DNA of 64,000 nucleotides from Shinisaurus crocodilurus (Eukaryota; Chordata; Lepidosauria; Squamata; Shinisauridae), in NCBI GenBank assembly GCA_021292165.1, contig CM037879.1:22489817-22553816 (forward strand). The letters are read 5' to 3'. The position numbers and the translations under genes were made by a program. The stretch's first letter is position 1. Each line of letters starts with the position of its first letter. Shown in pieces: positions 9,490 through 19,387 of this stretch. The notes beneath the pieces were generated by a model. That model saw only the letters and a program-made list of their open reading frames with translations. It ran no database searches and had not been told where the DNA came from.

Positions 9490-9665
9490 TCTGCAACTGG
9501 GTGCCCCCCAGATGTGTTGGCATATATATTTGTCTATTCTTATCAATGTCAGCCTTCCTCAATCTAAAACCCTCCAGGATGTGCTTGACTACAACTCCCA
9601 GCATCCCCCAGCCAGCATGATTAGCGAGGATGCTGGGAGTTATAGTCAAACACATCTGGAGGGCA
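9490..9665. mobile_element. Palindromic hAT-type MITE
   Basis: GACTACAACTCCCAGCATCC on the left pairs with GGATGCTGGGAGTTATAGTC on the right, with CCCTCCAGGATGTG and CACATCTGGAGGG flanking. It is the same short palindromic family as at 29161-29294. The duplication of flanking bases is not recoverable here. Confidence 0.6.
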
Positions 9666-9691
9666 CCAGGTTGTGGAAGGTTGATCTATCT

Positions 9692-9696
<5 letters not shown>

Positions 9697-9722
<26 letters not shown>
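9697..9722. repeat. (CA)n microsatellite
   Basis: An uninterrupted CA dinucleotide tract of about 13 repeats. It varies slightly in length in the second contig (near 33760-33785). Confidence 0.95.
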
Positions 9723-9725
<3 letters not shown>

Positions 9726-10130
9726 TCCCCTCCGAAACTGACTTTCTTTGTGAATTGCACAACTTCACCAGGATTAAAATATATATATTCGGGGCTGGAG
9801 CCAGTTCAAACCAAGTGACCACCGCCACAGATACAGCATACCTGATTTTTCTTACATGTTTAATGACTAAGAATCTAATTGCAGCAATTTGTATAAGCAT
9901 GTGCTGGGCAGGGAGGTTTCTTTTGGCCCAAGACTCTTATCATATGTGGCATGCAGCAGCAGTCTGCAAAAAAGGAAAGCGCTCTGCATACTTTTATAAT
10001 AAGCTCTTTGTTAAAGGGTTATTTTTAACCTGGACCGCTGCGGTACAGTTAACCATAATAAACTCCGCCGAGAGCAGCTTACCGCATCCACACTGATATT
10101 CCAGCAGGGTGACTTGGAATCACTAGGTCC

Positions 10131-10380
10131 GCGATTACTTGATTATTTATTATTATTTATTATTATATTTATACCCCGCCTTTTTTCCTGCAAGGAACCC
10201 AAGGCGGCTTAAATAATCCTCCTCCTTCTCCTCTCCATTTTATCCTCACAACAACCCTGTGAGGTAGGTTAGGCTGAGAGTCAGTGACTGGCCCAAAGTC
10301 ACCCAGTGAGTTTCATGGCCGAGCGGGGACTAGAACCCGGATCTCCCGAGTCCCAGTCCAACGCTCTAACCACTACGACC
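10131..10380 (-). mobile_element. MIR/CORE-type tRNA-derived SINE
   Basis: Read on the minus strand it starts GTGGTTAGAGCGTTGGACTG, then carries a B-box-like GGTTCTAGTCC, then a CORE-like GTGACTTTGGGCCAGTCACT. It ends in a 3' part with GCCGCCTTGGGTTCC and an AATAATAAATAAT tail. The order (tRNA-like head, CORE, LINE-like tail) is that of MIR-class SINEs. A plus-strand relative lies at 15461-15705. Confidence 0.85.
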
Positions 10381-11098
10381 CGTTTATTTAGGCATTCATG
10401 GAGAAACAGGTTGAGTTTATTTTTTAGTCCAATAAGAAGTTTGCAGTTGCATATTTAACCAATATGATGAAAGAAATGTAGCTAGCAATAAGGTGCAGAG
10501 CAAGCAAAAGTAATAATTATAAGCACAGACCAGAGCTGCACTCAGCTCTTCATCTTAGACTAGTGTGGAGGGAACTGAGAATTATGTGATGGGAAGGCTA
10601 TTTTTCTTTGGATTCAAATTTCCTCTGATGAAAAACTGAGTGTTATTACTTGAGGTGATGGTGCTTATTTTACTCTTTTTGAATCAGTTACCTCTGCACC
10701 TTCTGACTTTGTTTCTTGCCTGTCTTTTCTGATCTGCACCAAATATACCATGTCTCTTGTCTGTTGATCTAAAGCTGAGAGTTAGAGGATGATGTATATA
10801 AAAGCCAGAGAGCAATAACAGTCATCATCTTACATTCCTGTTACCTTTGCCAAGAGAGCTGAAAGAAAGAGCAAGAAAAGCCCAGCCTTTTCAGCAAAAG
10901 TTAGCAAAAGAACTGACCCTCATTTTACTGTCAAGGAGAGCTGCTTTTCTCTTTCACGCATTTGCATATATAATCTCCACACCACCACCAAATTATTAAA
11001 ATATAGAAGTCCTTTAAAAAAGAAAAATGTTTTCCAAATGAAATGGCAACTAGTGGTGGGCTGGGAAAGAGAGAGAGGGGTGCTAGCTGAGCACTTAC

Positions 11099-11173
11099 CT
11101 GGGAAGCCTGAGATTCCTGACATGACATTAGGCACAAGAAAAGAAAGAGGCTGTACTGCAATCCAGAAATCAT
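11099..11173 (-). CDS. FBLN7: Fibulin-7, exon 1 coding part: start codon and signal peptide
   Basis: The 25 codons start at an ATG at 11173-11171 and read MISGLQYSLFLFLCLMSC followed by QESQASQ. This is a classic signal peptide: a short polar start, a hydrophobic core of leucines and phenylalanines, and small residues before a likely cleavage site near ASQ. A strong donor, CCCAG|GTAAGT, follows at 11099/11098. The exon ends in phase 0, which fits exon 2 beginning with Asn-Cys. This start is chosen because it is followed by a signal peptide and an intron at the position expected in FBLN7. The second copy, 35160-35234, has the same predicted peptide. Confidence 0.92.
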
Positions 11174-11440
11174 GGTACTGTTATTCCAAGATAGAAATCC
11201 CGCGCGTTGAAGGAGCGCTTGGCTAAGCGGTTTCCTCAGCAGTCAAGTTGCCCTGGCTGCAAATCAGTGTGGAGAGACACAGCACAGCAGCAGCGGAGCT
11301 CTTTCGCTCAGATCAGAAACGACTGCAGCATCACACACACAGCAGGTTTCCTGAGGAGTAAAACTTCTCATTGGTAGCCTGCCCTTGCCTTGCGGCAAGT
11401 GTGCTCCCTCGTAGGAGCGGTTTCCCACTCACCCCCGCCC
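11174..11440 (-). promoter_or_regulatory. Likely FBLN7 5' UTR and proximal promoter
   Basis: Directly upstream of the start codon lies a region without transposons that is locally richer in CG (GCGCGTTG, GGAGCGC). A CCAAT box lies on the minus strand at 11374-11370, within ACCAATGAG. I see no clear TATA box. The location makes a promoter likely, but the transcription start cannot be fixed from sequence. Confidence 0.4.
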
Positions 11441-13379
11441 CATTTTACAAACTAACACCTAAGATTGTTGACTCTTACTGGGAAGCTGGCGGGCTTCATT
11501 TCTGCTGCTCAGTGATTACTAGTATAAGCAAAAAGTTACACCCCCTCCCAATTTTAAGAATCAATATGTCCAGTGAGATATAAAAAGAAAAAAAGAACAA
11601 AAAATTATATGATGGCTATGTCCTGCTCAAACTGGCCAATAATTATGGATATTATTTGGATTTAATAGGACCTATCCTCCCAACCCAAGGGCTTACAGCA
11701 GGGGTGGGGAGCCCATGGCCCTCCAGAGGTTGTTGGACTACAACTCCCATCATCGCTGAGCACTGGTCATGCTGGCTGGGGCTGGTAGTAATTGCAGTCC
11801 AACAACATCTGGAGGACAACAGAGTCCCCACCCTGATTTAAAGTAATCATTAATGCTGTGTATGTATTTTTTTAAGAGGTGGAGACTCCTAGTTCTATTT
11901 GTTCTGGCTAGGCAGGAGGCAGGAGGGGAATAGTAATAATGCTTAGTGTTTATATACCATTCCACACAATTAGTGTAGCAATCCTCACAACAACCTTGTA
12001 AGGTAGGACAGTATCATTATCTTTAGTTCTATCTTCTGTTATAGTGGAGTGGCTCAGGGACAAACTACATGAGTTGTAATGTTAATCTAACTTATGTCCC
12101 ATTCATTTCAATGGGTCTACTTGAAGTAGAACTAACATTGTATACAACTGCATCTTACATTATTTAATTCACGCTTTTTTAAAAGTGTGCTTAACTCATC
12201 CAACAACTCTAAGAATGTACACAAATGTATTTTGGGGTCATTCATTTTACTACCCCAAACCATTTTTCAATGTATCCTGTGGTTGCAAAATACCTCACAG
12301 TGTGAAATGTGTCTCCAGTGTATTACAAAGTGTTTTAAACTCAAAATATTAGTAAAACTGTAGGCAAAACTATTATTACTAAAAACTAACATTTTTTTGG
12401 TTGTGTAAGGTGTTTTTCTAACTCCATAATAAATCTGTCTCTAGTGAGATAAATGTTCCCCCAAGGAAATCTTGTGGATTGTGCCAACCTACTGACACCC
12501 AGAGTACTTAAGCCCACTTCCCTATGCCAGTTTTCTTTGGAAAAATCCATGGGACATTTTTACACTCCAGTACATTGATTGTGTTTGGGGCATAAATGCG
12601 CCCGAATTGCAGAATCAATAGATTACTGGGATATTTTATGCCCTAGGTGAGTTTTTCTTTTTCCAGAAAGAAAATGGTAAGTGGTAAGACGCTGAAATTT
12701 GGAGACGTTGTGCAGGTAACAGTACCCAACAATATCATGGGAGGACTATATTGTAGGTCTATATCTGTGTAAATTCTGCAATGGGAAATGAACTTGGGGT
12801 AAGTTTGTCACCCTGCCTTATTGGACAAGGGTGGCCACTTTTATTTTGGAGGGAAAGTGGCTGTGCAGGGCTTGTTCCCATCAACCAGACTTCTAACATT
12901 GGTGGTACATACAAAAGGCCTTCCCCAGCTGACCTCAGTGGATAGTCAGAATAAGATGGGAGGAGACATTCTTTTAAGTATCCTGTTTATGGGTTTAAAG
13001 GTGATGACTAGGGGTGCTTCCAGATAAGGCTTTTTATCATGCAATCACCTGCCTCATTCATGGAATTTGATGTGGGGTCCAGATAATGTCATCTTCCACT
13101 TGTAACCGTGCCAGTATTTTTCCAACACTTCTGCCTTTTCTCTTTTCACAAAAAAAAATCTGCTAAGGAGGAAAAGACAGAATGGTTGCACAATGTCTTT
13201 TGCTAGGAGCCATCTGTCCAAAAGCACCACAGCATTTTGAACTGTGCCTAGAATGGACCAGCAGCTGGTGAAGTTAGTAAAAAAGAGGACTCACATGCTT
13301 CAAGAAAGTAGCTCCAAAAAACTGGTTGAAAAATAGAAAAAAATCTACACATTATGCAGAATACAAATGGGACCAGCAA
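11441..13379. other. Intergenic DNA between FBLN7 and MERTK, first part
   Basis: No exon is recognisable. It contains a palindromic MITE at 11699-11835 (CAGGGGTGGGGAGC to CCCCACCCTG), a MIR-like remnant near 11935-12060 and otherwise unique A/T-rich sequence. Confidence 0.6.
11699..11835. mobile_element. Palindromic hAT-type MITE
   Basis: Termini CAGGGGTGGGGAGC and CCCCACCCTG are imperfect inverted repeats around a palindromic body with GGACTACAACTCCCATCATC. The flanking 8-mers do not match, so the duplication has decayed or the ends are slightly off. Confidence 0.7.
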
Positions 13380-13417
13380 GATGATGATGATGATGATGAT
13401 GACGATGATGACGATGC
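13380..13417. repeat. (GAT)n microsatellite
   Basis: GATGATGATGATGATGATGA with a few GAC variants. It yields spurious open frames rich in aspartate or methionine. Confidence 0.9.
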
Positions 13418-13869
13418 ATTATGGAGTGCTTCCATTCAGGGTTTCAGTCAGCCATGCCCTTTTTCTGGAGATTTCTATTCCCTTCCTCCAAGAGTCAGCC
13501 AGCACACTGGCTCTCAATATATTGTTTCCTGTTGTAATGTAAAGTATTTTGGCTGTGGCTTGTTCTTGAATGGGCAATTAAGATCCATTTACAAAAGACC
13601 CGCTCCTGGTGGAGATGAAAACTGGCAGAACTGCTTTGTTGATATGGATCCACACAGCTCAGCTGCCTGAAATTTTCAACACTCTTTGGGGGTGTAGCTA
13701 TGGGGACTGGCATGATGAGCGCCTGCACTTCAGAATTTACCGCTACACCATTGTCTTTAAAGCTGGGGTGGCCAGAGGTTAGACTGGGCTCTACTGGTAG
13801 ATTGCTGGGTGATCTGCAGTACTTCAGCAAGTGTTCTGACTGCCAATTATTTAGCAATCACACTAACCT

Positions 13870-14041
13870 GTGGCTCATGCTGGCTCAGCTTGTCTGAGTG
13901 TGGAAAGCTAAGCAGGGTCAGGCCTGGTTATTACTTGGATGGGAGACCCCTCCTCTAGTTTCCTGCACTGAGCAGGGGGTTGGACTCGATAGCCTTGTAG
14001 GCTCCTTCCAACTCTATCATGAAATCTATGAAATGGGCTTC
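13870..14041 (+). mobile_element. 5S rRNA-derived SINE with CR1-like tail
   Basis: GGAAAGCTAAGCAGGGTCAG, CCTGGTTATTACTTGGATGG and GAGACC correspond to the A box, intermediate element and C box of the 5S rRNA internal promoter. After a short linker the sequence reads GGGGGTTGGACTCGATAGCC, TTGTAGGCTCCTTCCAACTC, and ends near ATGAAATCTATGAAA. This is a CR1-like 3' end that could recruit CR1 reverse transcriptase. It is the most complete of three copies in contig A. Confidence 0.85.
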
Positions 14042-14817
14042 CTCACACCCTTGACTGTTAGAATGCTTGATCTGTAATAACCTACATACAGGTATGTACT
14101 TGCATATAGAGGTCATACTAGTGTACGATTCATGGTGTGCAACATGCTTTGCCCCAAGCCACCATTTTGTATCTGATTTTGATCGGTGGATCTTGCGGTT
14201 CTAGTAAAAAAACAAAATAGATCCCACAAGCCAGAAGTCTGTCCATGCCTGCTTTATACCCGCTCCATCCACTGCTTTCATACTATCTCCTGCTAGATAG
14301 GTCCTTCTCTGGAATCAACCTTGGTGGCTAAAAAGACCAAATCACACGCTGAAAGCAGAGCAGAGCAAAGAACTGGAGACTTCACTCAGACCAGCAGCCT
14401 TCAATAGACGTAATTCCTTCTGATAGCGAACTTGGGTGATTGAGTGCCTATCAGTCTAGAAGTCACACTGGACCACCCAAAAATAAGTGAATAGTTACTA
14501 CATACTCAGGGGATTTCTTGGGTACACAGAAGTAAATATATATATTTGTAAATTAAACTCTTTAAAAAATGGCCCTGCGAGCTCTATGACATGTTGAAGG
14601 CATAGAATAGAGATAAGAAAATTCTTAGAAAACTCATCACATTGCCTTGAGAGGGAGCTACCATGTTGATGTTGAATTCCAGTGGCAGAAACTCTTGTCT
14701 TTACTGCTACCTTTTGGCGGGTGTGTGTGTGTGTGCAGGGCATCTGTATGCTAAACTCCTGGATTTCTCCATTGTTTTCTAACAGCATCTCTCACTTCTA
14801 CCCCACAGGTGGGGTCT

Positions 14818-14945
14818 AAAGCAGGGGTGGGCAACTTGTGGCCTACAACTCCCATCATCCCTCACCAATAGCTATAGTGGTGGCTAGGCCTAGGGCTGAT
14901 GGGAGTTCTAGGCCAAAACATCTGGAGGGCTACAAGCAGCCCACT
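14818..14945. mobile_element. Palindromic hAT-type MITE
   Basis: AGCAGGGGTGGGCAACTTGT at the left and GGCTACAAGCAGCCC at the right flank a body with CTACAACTCCCATCATCCC and GATGGGAGTTCTAGGCC. It belongs to the same short family as 20850-20985. Confidence 0.7.
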
Positions 14946-15219
14946 GCTAGTCTAAAGGAACTGGAAGTCAGGTACACAGTAAGTCTACAAATTAAATCTC
15001 TGGTTGATGGTGGTTGAACCATGGAATGCTGAAGGTGTCAGCTGGGGGGGGGGAATGGAGGGAGAGGGAGAACATTGGCCTCCTTGGTGCCAAACGACTT
15101 TTATCCTCCAGGTGAGCGTTAAGTGAAAAGGCTCTCTTCCCCCACCTTGCAGCTATATAGCAATAAAGTGCTCAGGTTTGGGGCTGGTCAACTAGACCCA
15201 GTCCTGAGCCATTTCAGGT

Positions 15220-15237
15220 GTGTGTGTGTGTGTGTGT
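15220..15237. repeat. (GT)n microsatellite
   Basis: A short GT tract following TTCAGGTGTG. It is slightly longer in the second contig near 39280-39300. Confidence 0.9.
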
Positions 15238-15460
15238 TCCTCTGCAAGCCCCACAAAGCACAAGACTCATGATCCAGGTTAGCTGGAGCACAGAACAGGA
15301 GCTGTTATTGGCTGGGTCTTCATTTTAGTCTAGAACTCAAAACAACGATGAGTGCTGAAAAATGGCTTAAGTAAAATGATAGAGGAGTCTGAAAATACTA
15401 GATCCCACTGTCCAGAGTTTAACAGCCCACATTTGGGGACAGGGGTGGCGGGGGGGGGAA

Positions 15461-15705
15461 CGCCAGTGTGGCGTAGTGGTGAGAGTGTTGGACTGGGACT
15501 CGGGAGATCTGGGTTCTAGTCCCTGCTCAGCCATGAAACTCACTGGGTGACTTTGGGCCAGTCGCTGACTCTCAACCTAACCTACCTCACAGAGTTGTTG
15601 TGAGGATAAAAGGAGAGGAGGAGGAGGATTATGTAAGCCGCCTTGGGTTCCTTGCAGGAAAAAATGCAGGGTATAAATGTAATAAATAATAAATAAATAA
15701 ATAAA
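15461..15705 (+). mobile_element. MIR/CORE-type tRNA-derived SINE
   Basis: Full order on the plus strand: GGCGTAGTGGTGAGAGTGTT (A-box-like head), GGTTCTAGTCC (B-box), CACTGGGTGACTTTGGGCCA (CORE), then GCCGCCTTGGGTTCCTTGCA and an AATAAATAATAAATAAATAA tail. It is one of the best preserved copies in the window. Confidence 0.9.
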
Positions 15706-16179
15706 ACACACTGTAACATTAAATAGGGAAGGGAGAACCAGGAATGTTCGAGCTTGTCAAAATTCCCTGAACTTCACTTTGACTCTCAGTTCAACTCACT
15801 ACCATGTTCATTTATGACATGTTTTTTGGTTCATTTGAACAGGAAAAGTGTGCATTTCTAACAGGAAATGTGCACATTTGTGTGCACATTTTTCATAAGC
15901 ACACACTTTTTCCCATTGACTAAAGTGTGAAAATGCACAAATTTTGAAAAATGCACATTTCAACTGCATTTTTTCAAAAATATATGAATTTTTTAAACAT
16001 GATCACAACTTCAGGATTGTTTTTCCAAAAACTGTGCTCCCATTCATGTTTGGGGTTATGAACAAGGCAAGTTCAAATGATTTGAGAACTGAAATGAAAT
16101 TCTTGTACATCCTCAGAAAGCATTAATTTATCTAGACCTCTAGCACCACCTGCTGTGGAATCTGTTAAAAGTGTCAGAG

Positions 16180-17270
16180 TTTAAGCAAGGGTAAGGTGAT
16201 GCACATTGGGGCAAAAAATCCCAACTTCACGTATGTGCTGATGGGATCTGACCTAGCGGTGACTGACCAAGAAAGAAATCTTGGGGTTGTGGTGGACAGC
16301 TCGATGAAAATGTCGACCCAGTGTGTGGCAGCTGTGAAAAAGGCAAATAATTGAAAATAAAACAGCCAATATCATACTGCCCTTACACAAATCTATAGTG
16401 CAACCACACTTGGAATACTGTGTACAGTTTGGGTCACCACACCTAAAAAAGGATATTGTAGAGTTGGGGATAGGGAAACTAAAATGATTAAGGGCTGGAG
16501 CAACTCCCCTGTGAGGAAAGGTTATAACCTCTGGGACTGTGTAGATTAGAAAAGAGGCGAGGAGTAAGGGGAGACATGCTATAGGTGTACAAAATTATGC
16601 ATGGTGTGGAGAAAGTGGATAGGGAGACATTTTTCTCCCTCTCTCATAATACTAGAATCCGGGGTCATCCCATGAAGCTGATTGGTGGGAGATTCAGGAG
16701 AGATAAAAGGAAGTTCTTCACACAGTGCATATTTAAACTATGGAATTCACTACCACGAGATGTAGTGATGGGCGCCAATTTGGATGGCTTTAAAAGGGGA
16801 TTGGGCAAATTCCTGGAGGAGGAGGCTGTCAATGGCTACTAGTCCTGATGGCTACATGTGTTGGAATATGAAATGAGAAGATGTCAACTCTGAAGGGAGG
16901 ATTTTTAAGATGACTGCCTATTAAAGGGTTAAAGGCAGACTTGTATAGTCTGGTTGAAGGGCAGGGGGCAGGGTTCAGTGAACTGAACCACTTGATTGAA
17001 TCAGGGGAGGGAATACTGGACGCTGCTTAGCAACAAGTCTGAATTCCATTCTAACACTCCTCTGACAGACTAGTCTAGTGTTGACTGACTTAACTGACAC
17101 TCACTAGGGTTTAGCAAGGAAGATTGACCCATGTGTTTTCCTTACCTGAAAGAACTGATTGAGTAATGTTTAAGAAACTGCACTTCTGTAACCATCAAGC
17201 TTTAGTACCTGAGTAACCTTATGTTACATTTACGTATTTATCTTTTAAAAGCATCTACTTTAAGAACAAG

Positions 17271-17307
<37 letters not shown>

Positions 17308-17540
17308 TCTGAGAGAACTCTGCTGCTGCTTTTGCACTCTGCCTGCCATTAATATGCTACCTCCAGTATCAGAGGCAGTATGCCTATGTACAGCAGCTGC
17401 TGAGGAACATGGGCAGGAGGTTGCTGTTGCACTCATGTCCTGCTTCTGGGTTTCCCACGAGAAGCTGGTTGGCCACTGTGTGAACAGAATACTGGAATAG
17501 ATGGTCCTTGGTCTGGTCCAGCATGACAGCTACTGTAGCT
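16180..17540 (+). mobile_element. CR1 LINE 3' fragment, split by an insertion
   Basis: The plus strand matches the 3' end of the LINE at 777-1799. Readable pieces include GVVVDSSMKMSTQC, YKIMHGVEKVDRETFFSLSH, GHPMKLIGGRFRRDKRKFF and KLWNSLPRDVVM, with several frame breaks. The 3' UTR begins near 16840, is interrupted at about 16858-17354, and resumes with GCTACCTCCAGTATCAGAGG through TGGTCTGGTCCAGCATG. It is inactive. Confidence 0.85.
16858..17354 (+). mobile_element. Insertion in the CR1 3' UTR, possibly a solo LTR
   Basis: About 495 bases separate two halves of a LINE UTR that is continuous near 777-1018. The insert begins TGTTGGAATATG and contains a GT tract at 17272-17303. Flanks ACATG and ATATG could be a degenerate 5-bp duplication. 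The 5' TG and length fit a solo LTR, but a canonical CA end is not seen. No coding region is present. Confidence 0.35.
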
Positions 17541-17567
17541 GTCAAAAGGAAAACTTGAGTTCCTTTT

Positions 17568-17573
<6 letters not shown>

Positions 17574-17606
<33 letters not shown>
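17574..17606. repeat. (GT)n microsatellite next to tRNA-Leu array
   Basis: A tract of about 16 GT repeats, shortened in the second contig (about 41619-41638). Confidence 0.95.
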
Positions 17607-17681
17607 CAGAGTTCTCATTGAGGTGAATGCATGGGTTTGCAGGGATTTCAGCCACTGAGCTAGCATTGCTTCCATGTGCAT

Positions 17682-17765
17682 GTCAGGGTGGCTGAGCAGT
17701 CAAAGGCGCTGTGTTTAGGTTGCAGTCTCTGTCTGGAGGTGTGGGTTCGAATCCCACTCCTGAAA
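17682..17765 (+). pseudogene. tRNA-Leu-like unit 1 (loop reads TAG)
   Basis: The body begins GTCAGGGTGGCTGAGCAGTC and has a good T arm, GTGGGTTCGAATCCCAC. The anticodon loop TTTAGGT gives TAG. The last acceptor base pair is lost (ending TGAAA), which makes function doubtful. Confidence 0.6.
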
Positions 17766-17837
17766 TCCTTTCCTTTGGTTTGGAGTGTAAATTTGCAAAA
17801 ACTTTTAGCCATAGGGCTAGTGCCTCTTCCATGTGAT

Positions 17838-17911
17838 TATCAGGGTGGCCAAGGTGCTACGTTAAGGTTGCAGTCTTCATCTGGAGACGTGGGTTCAAAT
17901 CCCACCTCTAA
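17838..17911 (+). pseudogene. tRNA-Leu-like unit 2, D-arm deletion
   Basis: The D arm is shortened (GGTGGCCAAGGTGC). The loop is still readable as AAG and the T arm is GTGGGTTCAAATCCCAC. The acceptor 3' strand, CTCTAAA, no longer pairs fully with the 5' strand. Confidence 0.6.
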
Positions 17912-17928
17912 AATCCTTTACCTTGATG

Positions 17929-18924
17929 CAGGGATGGGGACTCAGACTCGAGGACTCGACTCGTGAGTCAGACTGAGTCCCCCCTCTGACTCGACTCGGA
18001 CTCGAGTCCCAATATTTTTAATGGGACTCGAGACTCGACTCGGGACTCGAGACCAAAGACTCTTCAACATCCCTGGGCTGTGCCAGAAGGAGTGGAGAGG
18101 AGCGTGATTGCTGGCGAAGAGCGCATGGAAGCGAGGTGTGCCACTGCTCGGCCACTATGGACGGCTACCAGGAGTGCAGCCCCCACAGTGTGTCAAGATT
18201 TATTTTGATTGATGTGTTGCGTACTTGGGAGAGGCAGAAGAAGGACCTGAGATTACTCTGTGTGGCTGCTCTGAGTGTGTTTCTGGTTCCAGCAAGTTCA
18301 TCACCAGTGGAGCAGGTGTTCAGTGAGGGTGGAATTGTGATGAGATCTCACCGTTCCAGAATGGGGGCCAAACATTTAGAAAAAATCATGTTCCTCAAAT
18401 GCAACATGGATAAATTTTAGGAAGTACAGCAAGTTTATTTTTTAAAATCATTTTTCTAAAATGCAACCTTTCAGACATTTTGGGTTTGGCTGCCTCTGCC
18501 TGCCTGTCTGGGGTTCCTAGCCTCCTCTGCCTGCCTGGTCTCTGCTTGACCAGTTCAACAGTTGAATTGTCCAAGACAAAGGCCTCTGCCTGCCTGCTTT
18601 GGGGTTTCCTGTCTCCTCTGCCTGCCTGGTTATTTTGTGTTTGTCTGCCTGGTCTGTTCTTGCCAAAATCAGTTGCAGAGTTTTGAAATAAAAAGGCACA
18701 CTTGTGCCTAGAATTTATTTAAACCACACATCTGAAGTAGCCTTATTTTGTTGGGGAAAACCCCCATTGATTTTAATAGGGACTCGTGGAGTCAGCTTTG
18801 GGAGTGACTCGGGACTCGGGAGTCACCATTTTGAACCAAGGACTCAGACTCGGACTCGAGACTCGGGTCCAAAGACTCGTGACTCGACTCGTGACTCGAG
18901 ACCAAGGACTCTTCAACATCCCTG
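17929..18924 (+). mobile_element. hAT element with transposase remnant and GACTC-rich ends (copy d)
   Basis: It starts CAGGGATGGGGACTCAGAC, ends GACTCTTCAACATCCCTG, and is flanked by a perfect 8-bp duplication CCTTGATG at 17921-17928 and 18925-18932. Both ends are rich in GACTC. It has inserted into the tRNA-Leu array. An additional internal copy of the right terminus (CTTCAACATCCCTG) lies at 18060-18077, so the first 149 bases look like a small complete element. The second contig has the same element at 41962-42932. Confidence 0.92.
18136..18420 (+). pseudogene. hAT transposase C-terminal dimerisation domain remnant
   Basis: The translated piece includes LRLLCVAALSVFLVPASSSP, then VEQVFSEGGIVMRSHRSRM, then LEKIMFLKCNM, and it stops soon after. 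The order P-A-S-S-S-P-V-E, V-F-S-x-G-G, R-S-R-M and F-L-K is the conserved C-terminal dimerisation signature of hAT transposases. The DDE catalytic regions are absent, so no active enzyme is encoded. Upstream sequence in this element is too short to hold the rest. Confidence 0.85.
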
Positions 18925-18990
18925 CCTTGATGTGAATGCATGTTTTTGCAGGGATTTGGGCCACTGAGCTCGTGTTGCTTCCATGTGCAT

Positions 18991-19074
18991 GTCTGGGTGG
19001 CCGAGCAATCCAAGGCACCGCATTCAGGTCACAGTCTCTGTTTGGAGGCGTGGGTTCAAATCACACTCCCAACA
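18991..19074 (+). pseudogene. tRNA-Leu-like unit 3 (loop reads CAG)
   Basis: Starts GTCTGGGTGGCCGAGCAATC; the anticodon loop region ATTCAGGTC gives CAG. Mismatches in the acceptor stem (GTCTGGG against CTCCCAA) suggest a pseudogene. Confidence 0.65.
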
Positions 19075-19147
19075 TCTTTTTCCCTGGTGCAGAAGTGCTG
19101 GTTTGCAGTAATTTCAGTCATGGGGCTAGTGCTCCTTCCATGTGCTT

Positions 19148-19231
19148 GTCAGGGTGGCCGAGCGGTCCAAGGCGCTGTGCTAAGGTCGCAGTCTCTATCT
19201 GGAGGCGTGGGTTCGAATCCCACCCCTGACA
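19148..19231 (+). tRNA. tRNA-Leu (AAG), best-preserved unit of the array
   Basis: The 84-base body folds as a class II tRNA. The acceptor GTCAGGG pairs perfectly with CCCTGAC, and the discriminator is A. The T arm is GTGGGTTCGAATCCCAC. The anticodon stem CTGTG/CGCAG has one wobble pair, and loop CTAAGGT gives AAG. There is a leucine-type long variable arm. A TTTT run at 19235-19238 is a possible RNA polymerase III terminator. Decay of the neighbouring units suggests it may be the one functional member, or simply the youngest. An identical-looking copy is at 43156-43239. Confidence 0.75.
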
Positions 19232-19304
19232 TCCTTTTCCCTGATGCAAAGGCGTGGGTTTGCAGGAATTTTAGCAGTGAGGCTAGTGCTCCTTCCATGT
19301 GCTT

Positions 19305-19387
19305 GTCAGGGTGGCTGAGTGGTTAATGATTCTGTGTTAAGTTTGCAGTCTCTCCTGGAGGCATAGGTTTGGATCCCATTTCTGGCA
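19305..19387 (+). pseudogene. tRNA-Leu-like unit 5
   Basis: Starts GTCAGGGTGGCTGAGTGGTT; the loop reads AAG, but the T arm is degraded (ATAGGTTTGGATCCCAT) and the acceptor 3' side is TTTCTGG. It is likely non-functional. Confidence 0.6.

Larger units (their letters stand above)
8363..11098 (-). other. FBLN7 intron 1
   Basis: No coding sequence is supported. It contains a degraded MIR core near 8515-8630, a dispersed hAT-like fragment at 8727-8822 (AATCCTATGCACGC to ATGCATAGG), a palindromic MITE near 9490-9665, a CA microsatellite at 9697-9722 and a MIR-type SINE at 10131-10380. Confidence 0.75.

Noticed and set aside
13326..13670. Frame with a run of Asp (and a second with a run of Met)
   Set aside because: Caused by the GAT microsatellite; no domain or splice context.
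18136..18420. An intact hAT transposase or domesticated gene
   Set aside because: Only the C-terminal dimerisation segment is present, and the surrounding element is too short to hold the catalytic core.
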